Source: Flavobacteriaceae bacterium R38
GTDB lineage: Bacteria > Bacteroidota > Bacteroidia > Flavobacteriales > Flavobacteriaceae
Length of the DNA: 64,000 nt
Reading direction: 5' to 3'
NCBI GenBank assembly: GCA_009901575.1
Contig: WXYP01000004.1
Span: 434,001 to 498,000 of the forward strand
Part shown: piece by piece, positions 59,635 through 64,000 of the stretch
Layout of the letters: each line of letters opens with the position of its first letter
Position numbering within the stretch: the first letter of the stretch is position 1
Translations under genes and position numbers: made by a program
The notes under the pieces: model-generated
The model's database searches: none
The model's input: the letters and a program-made list of their open reading frames with translations, nothing else
What the model was told of the DNA's origin: nothing

Positions 59635-60507
59635 ATGATGATGAAAACAAATTATATTAAGTATGTGTTAGTCTTGAGTCTTGTTATTTTATTTAGTTGT
59701 GAGACCGATGAAGGACAAACAGTTGCTACCTTAAATACTTTAGTAATGGCTGAAGAATTTAATGTAGATGGAGCTCCGAATAGTGAACTATGGAATTTTG
59801 ATATGGGAAATTCCATAAACGGATGGGGAAATAATGAACTACAATATTATACAGATCGTCCTGAAAATGTTGTAGTTGAAAATGGAGTTCTTATCATCAC
59901 TGCTCAACAAGAATCTTTTGATAATTTTCAATTTACTTCTGCTAGAATTAATACCAGAGATAAATTTGAATTTCAGTTTGGAAGAGTTGAAGCCAGGATT
60001 CAACTTCCTGTAGGTGTTGGTATGTGGCCAGCCTTTTGGATGTTAGGAGCCAATTGGGAACCATTAGAAGGTGATGATGACCCTACTACAGTTGCATGGC
60101 CTGCTCCAGGAGAAATAGATATTATGGAGTACAGAGGCTTTGAACCTACTATTGTACATGGCAGTATGCATGCTCCGGGTTTCTCAGGCGCTAATGCGCT
60201 TACAAAAACCTTTCGAATCCCAAATGACAGGCTAGATTCCGGATTTCATATTTATGGTATCGAATGGTCACCAGATGCTGTCAATTTTTATATAGACGAC
60301 GTATTGTACAATCAAATAACCAGAGCTCAGGCAGAAGAAATTGAGGGAGCTAACTGGGTATTTGATGATGAAGATCAAGAATTTTTTATCCTACTAAACT
60401 TAGCTGTTGGTGGAGATTTTGTTCAAAATCCAAGTAGCGCAGACATAATAAACTCAGGAGCATTACCTCAAAGAATGCTTGTAGATTATATAAGAGTTTA
60501 TCAATAA
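59635..60507 (+). CDS. GH16 beta-1,3-glucanase (laminarinase-like) lipoprotein
   Basis: A 290-aa protein. Lipoprotein signal MMMKTNYIKYVLVLSLVILFSC places it on the cell surface or periplasmic face. The GH16 catalytic signature GEIDIMEY gives E160 (nucleophile), D162 and E165 (acid/base). Other family motifs are GRVEARIQLPVGVGMWPAFWMLG and FHIYGIEWSPDAVNFYIDD, and the C-terminus ends MLVDYIRVYQ. It is a single catalytic domain of normal length. It hydrolyses internal beta-1,3-glucan bonds, most likely laminarin. The start could be any of three consecutive Met codons. Confidence 0.93.
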   Translation: MMMKTNYIKYVLVLSLVILFSCETDEGQTVATLNTLVMAEEFNVDGAPNSELWNFDMGNSINGWGNNELQYYTDRPENVVVENGVLIITAQQESFDNFQFTSARINTRDKFEFQFGRVEARIQLPVGVGMWPAFWMLGANWEPLEGDDDPTTVAWPAPGEIDIMEYRGFEPTIVHGSMHAPGFSGANALTKTFRIPNDRLDSGFHIYGIEWSPDAVNFYIDDVLYNQITRAQAEEIEGANWVFDDEDQEFFILLNLAVGGDFVQNPSSADIINSGALPQRMLVDYIRVYQ

Positions 60508-60533
60508 ATAAGAACTAATTAAATTAGAATCAA

Positions 60534-63236
60534 ATGGAATCAATAACTTCGAATATAAAGAGAGTCTTCTTTTTATTATTTACCTTAACATTATTTATAG
60601 GATGTGAAGAAGATGATGAAAATTTACCTGCTGTCACAGCGGCTTTTACCTTTACTATAAACCAAGATACAGGAGTAGTTACATTCATTAATATTTCTGA
60701 AAATGCAGAAAGTTTTGAATGGAATTTTGGAAATGGTACTACTTCTTTAGAAATTAATCCCATCAGGGCATTTCAGAATGGAACATTTACAGTAAGTCTT
60801 GAAGCTTCGAATGTAGCTGGAGCATCAGCTGTTTTTGAAGATCAAATAACCATATCTATGCCAGTGTCTGGTTTTAATTCCGGCCTGTTGGTTAACGGAG
60901 ATTTTTCTAACGGAGGAGAAGGATGGACTGGTAATGCTCTTAATGTTCAAACAGAAGGAGATAACTCTTTTAATTTTGCCAATGTAGAAAGTGCAGGGAA
61001 TCCATTTGATGTGAATTTAAGTCAGGTAGTTGAAATTGTTCAGGGAACTAATTATATATTAACTTTTGACGCATCTTCAGATCGTGAACGAACTATTCTG
61101 GCAGGGATTGGTCTTAATGAAGCTCCTTTTACCAATACAGCACCATCAGTTAATCTAACTACAGAAACACAAACATTTTCACTACAATTAAGTGCTGTTG
61201 ATTTTGGTAATGCAAACAGTCGTGTCCTATTTGATATGGGAGCTGAAGTAGGTACTGTTGTATTGGATAATATCTCGCTGGTAGAAGGTGGTGATGGTAG
61301 TGACTCGACTGGTGGAGATACCACTCCGCCATTTGATTCCGGATTATTAACCAATGGAGATTTTGAAGCAGGCGCAGATCCCTGGACTATAGGTGTGGGT
61401 ACAGATCCGGTACCTGTTGTCACTGAAGATGGCAATACATTTTACCAGGTTGATGTAACTACAGCGGGAAATGCTTTTGATGTTAATATGAGTCAACGCG
61501 GTTTATCACTTACCAATGGTACGACATTTACCTTGACTTTTGATGCCTGGACCGACGAAACTACAGGAAGTCGTGATATAATTGCCGGTATAGGTAGAAG
61601 CGGTGGCGATTTTGCCAATGTTTCAGAAACAGTTACAATAACCTCTACAAGAACAACTTATACACGTGATATTACTGTCACTTTTGATGAAGCAGATGGA
61701 AGAGTTTTATTTGATAGTGGTGCTGCTATTGGTCAGGTAAATATTGACAACGTTTCTTTGGTTGTTAACGATACTCCACCACCATCATTTGATTCCGGAT
61801 TATTAACTAATGGAGATTTTGAAGCAGGTGCAGATCCATGGACTATAGGTGTGGGTACAGATCCGGTACCTGTTGTCACTGAAGATGGTAATACATTTTA
61901 TCAAGTAGATGTGGCTACAGCAGGAAATCCATTTGATGTTAATATGAGTCAACGCGGTTTATCACTTACTAATGGTACGACATTTACCTTGACTTTTGAT
62001 GCCTGGACTGATGAAACCACAGGAAGTCGTGATATAATTGCCGGTATAGGTAGAAGTGGTGGTGATTTTGCCAATGTTTCAGAAACAGTTACGATAACCT
62101 CTACAAGAGCAACATACACACGTGATATTACAGTCACTTTTGATGAAGCAGATGGAAGAGTTTTATTTGACAGTGGTGCTGCTATCGGTCAGGTAAACAT
62201 CGATAATGTTTCTTTAGTTGTTAACAATACTCCTCCGCCTCCATTTGATTCCGGATTATTAACTAATGGAGATTATGAAGCAGGTGCAGATCCATGGACT
62301 ATAGGCGTGGGTACAGATCCGGTACCTGTTGTCACTGAAGATGGTAATACATTTTATCAGGTTGATGTGACTACTGCAGGAAATCCATTTGATGTTAATA
62401 TGAGTCAACGCGGTTTATCACTTACTAATGGTATGACATTTACCCTAACTTTTGATGCCTGGACCGACGAAACTACAGGAAGTCGAGATATAGTTGCCGG
62501 TATAGGTAGAAGCGGTGGTGATTTTGCCAATGTTTCAGAAACAGTTACGATAACCTCTACGAGAGCAACATATACACGTGATATTACAGTCACTTTTGAT
62601 GAAGCAGATGGAAGAGTTTTATTTGACAGTGGTGCAGCTATCGGTCAGGTAAATATTGATAACGTATCTTTATTTGTTGATGGCGGGTCATCAGGTGGAG
62701 GCTGTACAGCTACACCTATAGCTGCAACTTCCATACCTCTGAATTTTGAAGGTTGCGAAACATTTTTAAGTACATTTACCGGTGCTGGTACAATTACTTC
62801 TGAGCTAGCTGCTAATCCTTCGGTAGGAGGTATAAACACTTCTTCTAATGTAATGCGAGTAGTAAGGTCTGGAACACAAAGGTTTGCAGGAGTTCAAAAC
62901 AGTTTCCCTGCCGGAGCCCTGGATACCAGTACAAGTACCACAAATACAAGTACGTTTAGAATAAGAGTATTTTCAACAATACCAGATGTAGTTTACAGAT
63001 TTGAATTAGCTCTAGATCCGCAAACTGACCCTGTAACTGGTAATCCTGCTCCTGTATTTTCAGATCCTGTACCAGCTAATCAGTGGGTAGAATTGGAAAT
63101 TGTATTTATAAATTTACCAGCTACTGCAAATACGTATAATCAGTTTGTAATAAAGCCAGATAATCCAAGTGGGTCTGATGGTGAAATTATATCAGCTGAT
63201 CAAACATTTTATTTTGATGATTTTAGAATTGAATAA
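60534..63236 (+). CDS. Lipoprotein with PKD domain and four CBM4/9-like modules, three nearly identical
   Basis: A 900-aa lipoprotein (lipid Cys in LFIGCEE, ~23). A PKD domain lies at ~30-110 (ESFEWNFGNGTTSLE). A first CBM4/9-like module follows (~118-255, SGLLVNGDFSNGGEGWTGN), then three repeats of 152 aa (~267-418, 419-570, 571-718) that each start FDSGLLTNGDxEAGADPWTI and are almost identical. A distinct C-terminal jelly-roll module (~725-900) follows. There is no catalytic motif; it binds glycan at the surface. It is the last gene before a palindromic terminator and belongs with the GH16 and GH-A genes. Confidence 0.85.
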   Translation: MESITSNIKRVFFLLFTLTLFIGCEEDDENLPAVTAAFTFTINQDTGVVTFINISENAESFEWNFGNGTTSLEINPIRAFQNGTFTVSLEASNVAGASAVFEDQITISMPVSGFNSGLLVNGDFSNGGEGWTGNALNVQTEGDNSFNFANVESAGNPFDVNLSQVVEIVQGTNYILTFDASSDRERTILAGIGLNEAPFTNTAPSVNLTTETQTFSLQLSAVDFGNANSRVLFDMGAEVGTVVLDNISLVEGGDGSDSTGGDTTPPFDSGLLTNGDFEAGADPWTIGVGTDPVPVVTEDGNTFYQVDVTTAGNAFDVNMSQRGLSLTNGTTFTLTFDAWTDETTGSRDIIAGIGRSGGDFANVSETVTITSTRTTYTRDITVTFDEADGRVLFDSGAAIGQVNIDNVSLVVNDTPPPSFDSGLLTNGDFEAGADPWTIGVGTDPVPVVTEDGNTFYQVDVATAGNPFDVNMSQRGLSLTNGTTFTLTFDAWTDETTGSRDIIAGIGRSGGDFANVSETVTITSTRATYTRDITVTFDEADGRVLFDSGAAIGQVNIDNVSLVVNNTPPPPFDSGLLTNGDYEAGADPWTIGVGTDPVPVVTEDGNTFYQVDVTTAGNPFDVNMSQRGLSLTNGMTFTLTFDAWTDETTGSRDIVAGIGRSGGDFANVSETVTITSTRATYTRDITVTFDEADGRVLFDSGAAIGQVNIDNVSLFVDGGSSGGGCTATPIAATSIPLNFEGCETFLSTFTGAGTITSELAANPSVGGINTSSNVMRVVRSGTQRFAGVQNSFPAGALDTSTSTTNTSTFRIRVFSTIPDVVYRFELALDPQTDPVTGNPAPVFSDPVPANQWVELEIVFINLPATANTYNQFVIKPDNPSGSDGEIISADQTFYFDDFRIE
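61332..62690 (+). repeat. Three near-identical 456-bp in-frame tandem repeats
   Basis: Units begin at 61332, 61788 and 62244, exactly 456 nt apart, and encode a 152-aa CBM4/9-like module each. The protein repeats differ at only a few positions (e.g. NAFDV/NPFDV, TTFTL/MTFTL, TRTTYTR/TRATYTR). The DNA differs mainly at synonymous sites, so the duplications are recent or kept similar by gene conversion. Confidence 0.9.
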
Positions 63237-63258
63237 TAAATTTTAATTATGAATCAAT

Positions 63259-63295
63259 AGTATACGGTCTTAGTTTTAAGCTAAGACCGTATACT
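63259..63295 (+). terminator. Perfect 15-bp palindromic hairpin after the CBM lipoprotein
   Basis: AGTATACGGTCTTAG and CTAAGACCGTATACT are exact reverse complements around a 7-nt loop. No strong T-run follows, so termination is likely but unproven. It separates the CBM gene from the next enzyme gene. Confidence 0.65.
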
Positions 63296-63378
63296 TCTCA
63301 ATCATTATTAGTTTTTAATTAATTTGAAAAAAGAATCTCTTCTATGTTAAAAAGGAGAGGTGAAGACCACTTAAAATA

Positions 63379-64000
63379 ATGACCTATTCTCAAATAGACA
63401 TACAAAATATGCATTCGCTTTACACCAAAAAGGATATCAAAAGTGATGTCGTTAAAATTAATAACGAAACCTATTTTAAAATAGCCAATAGCGATAAAAT
63501 GCGTCCTTTTTTTATGAGCATTGTCAGTGATTCAAATCACTGGATGTTTATAGGTAGTAACGGAGGAGTTTCTGCAGGGAGAAAGAATAGCGAATATGCA
63601 TTGTTTCCATATTACACAGATGATAAAATCATAGAATCTGCCGAGATTACAGGGAGTAAATCTATTTTCTGGGTTGATGAAAAACACCTTTGGGAGCCTT
63701 TTTCAATACGGCAACAAAGGCTATACAGAACATCGATAAACCTTTATAAAAACAGGTTTGGGAATAAAATCATTTTTGAAGAAGTAAATCATGACTTAAA
63801 CCTTACATTCCGATACGAATGGAATTCAAGTAATAGTTATGGATTTGTAAAGAAGTCTTCACTTATCAATACCGGTGACTTACCTGTAAGTATAAAAATA
63901 CTAGACGGACTTCAGAATATATTGCCATTTGGGGTGCCATCTGATACTCAAACTCGTGTAAGTAATTTGGTGGACGCATATAAACGTAATCAGTTAGAAA
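63379..64000 (+). CDS. Cellobiose-phosphorylase-like enzyme, possible GH149 beta-1,3-glucan phosphorylase (C-terminus beyond window)
   Basis: The frame is open from ATG 63379 to the window edge (207 residues). The start MTYSQIDIQNMHSLYTKKDI is followed by MRPFFMSIVSDSNHWMFIGS, GGVSAGRKNSEYALFPYYTDDKI, LYRTSINLYKNRFGNKIIFEE and a beta-sandwich-type stretch, LINTGDLPVSIKILDGLQN. This resembles the N-terminal part of large cellobiose/laminaribiose-type phosphorylases. In flavobacteria the GH149 beta-1,3-oligoglucan phosphorylases fit this neighbourhood. There is no signal peptide, so it is cytoplasmic and would release glucose 1-phosphate from imported oligosaccharides. The family assignment is by resemblance only. 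Confidence 0.65.
   Translation, partial: MTYSQIDIQNMHSLYTKKDIKSDVVKINNETYFKIANSDKMRPFFMSIVSDSNHWMFIGSNGGVSAGRKNSEYALFPYYTDDKIIESAEITGSKSIFWVDEKHLWEPFSIRQQRLYRTSINLYKNRFGNKIIFEEVNHDLNLTFRYEWNSSNSYGFVKKSSLINTGDLPVSIKILDGLQNILPFGVPSDTQTRVSNLVDAYKRNQLE

Noticed and set aside
1-64000. CRISPR arrays, prophage or complete insertion sequences
   Set aside because: I found no regular repeat-spacer array, integrase, transposase or phage structural gene.

Overview
The window looks like a chromosomal segment of a low-GC marine member of the Flavobacteriaceae (Bacteroidetes). Supporting signs are a type IX secretion protease with a C-terminal gliding/T9SS domain next to a PorP/SprF protein, TAnnTTTG promoter -7 boxes, a lipoprotein-rich glucan-utilisation locus, a GG-leader peptide of the Bacteroidetes 'class I lanthipeptide' type, and the core order serS - TPR - DUF4286 - rsmA - mgtE. 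I see no rRNA, CRISPR array, prophage or complete insertion sequence.

Layout. 0-4.5 kb: a DUF4199/LuxR pair; an orphan 57-aa GG-leader peptide that the supplied ORFs do not include; and a MarR island (MarR, DUF2024, lipoprotein, thioredoxin) with three copies of one palindromic operator. 3.5-22.9 kb: mostly housekeeping genes on the minus strand (2-hydroxyacid dehydrogenase, cupin, M48 protease, mgtE, rsmA, DUF4286, TPR protein, serS, HTTM protein, ribF, pth, rplY, prs), interrupted by a plus-strand secreted M12B-type metalloprotease with its PorP/SprF partner. 22.9-23.6 kb: a tRNA-Leu locus with a broken tRNA-Leu 5' piece carrying a pair of 20-bp inverted repeats, a small GIY-YIG ORF, an intact tRNA-Leu(CAA) and a 3' tRNA fragment.

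23.7-42.2 kb is the most interesting part. An eight-gene operon (35152 down to 25361) encodes a DUF4177 protein, a YidD-like protein, a lipoprotein with a degenerate von Willebrand-A-like start, a small membrane protein, a tubulin/FtsZ-like GTPase, a 1187-aa actin/Hsp70-fold ATPase and two membrane-anchored coiled-coil proteins. It surrounds, with other genes, a histidine kinase/response regulator pair. Six promoters in this island, at five sites, carry TTACG-N6-CGTAA or a close variant placed exactly 21 nt upstream of a TAnnTTTG-like box. I infer that 16 genes form one regulon, probably driven by the embedded two-component system, and that the combined tubulin-like and actin-like system is its main product. 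A 1424-aa beta-helix-like membrane protein follows.

46.9-51.7 kb: a secreted HExxH protein divergent from an OmpR-type two-component system, with three 11-bp direct repeats between them, and a TetR/isochorismatase pair sharing an operator. 51.9-64 kb: a beta-1,3-glucan (laminarin-type) utilisation locus with a propeller/Y_Y_Y/LuxR-like regulator, a clan GH-A glycosidase fused to an apparent outer-membrane barrel, a CBM lipoprotein, a GH16 lipoprotein, a lipoprotein with three near-identical 152-aa CBM repeats, and the start of a cellobiose-phosphorylase-like enzyme (possibly GH149) that runs off the window.
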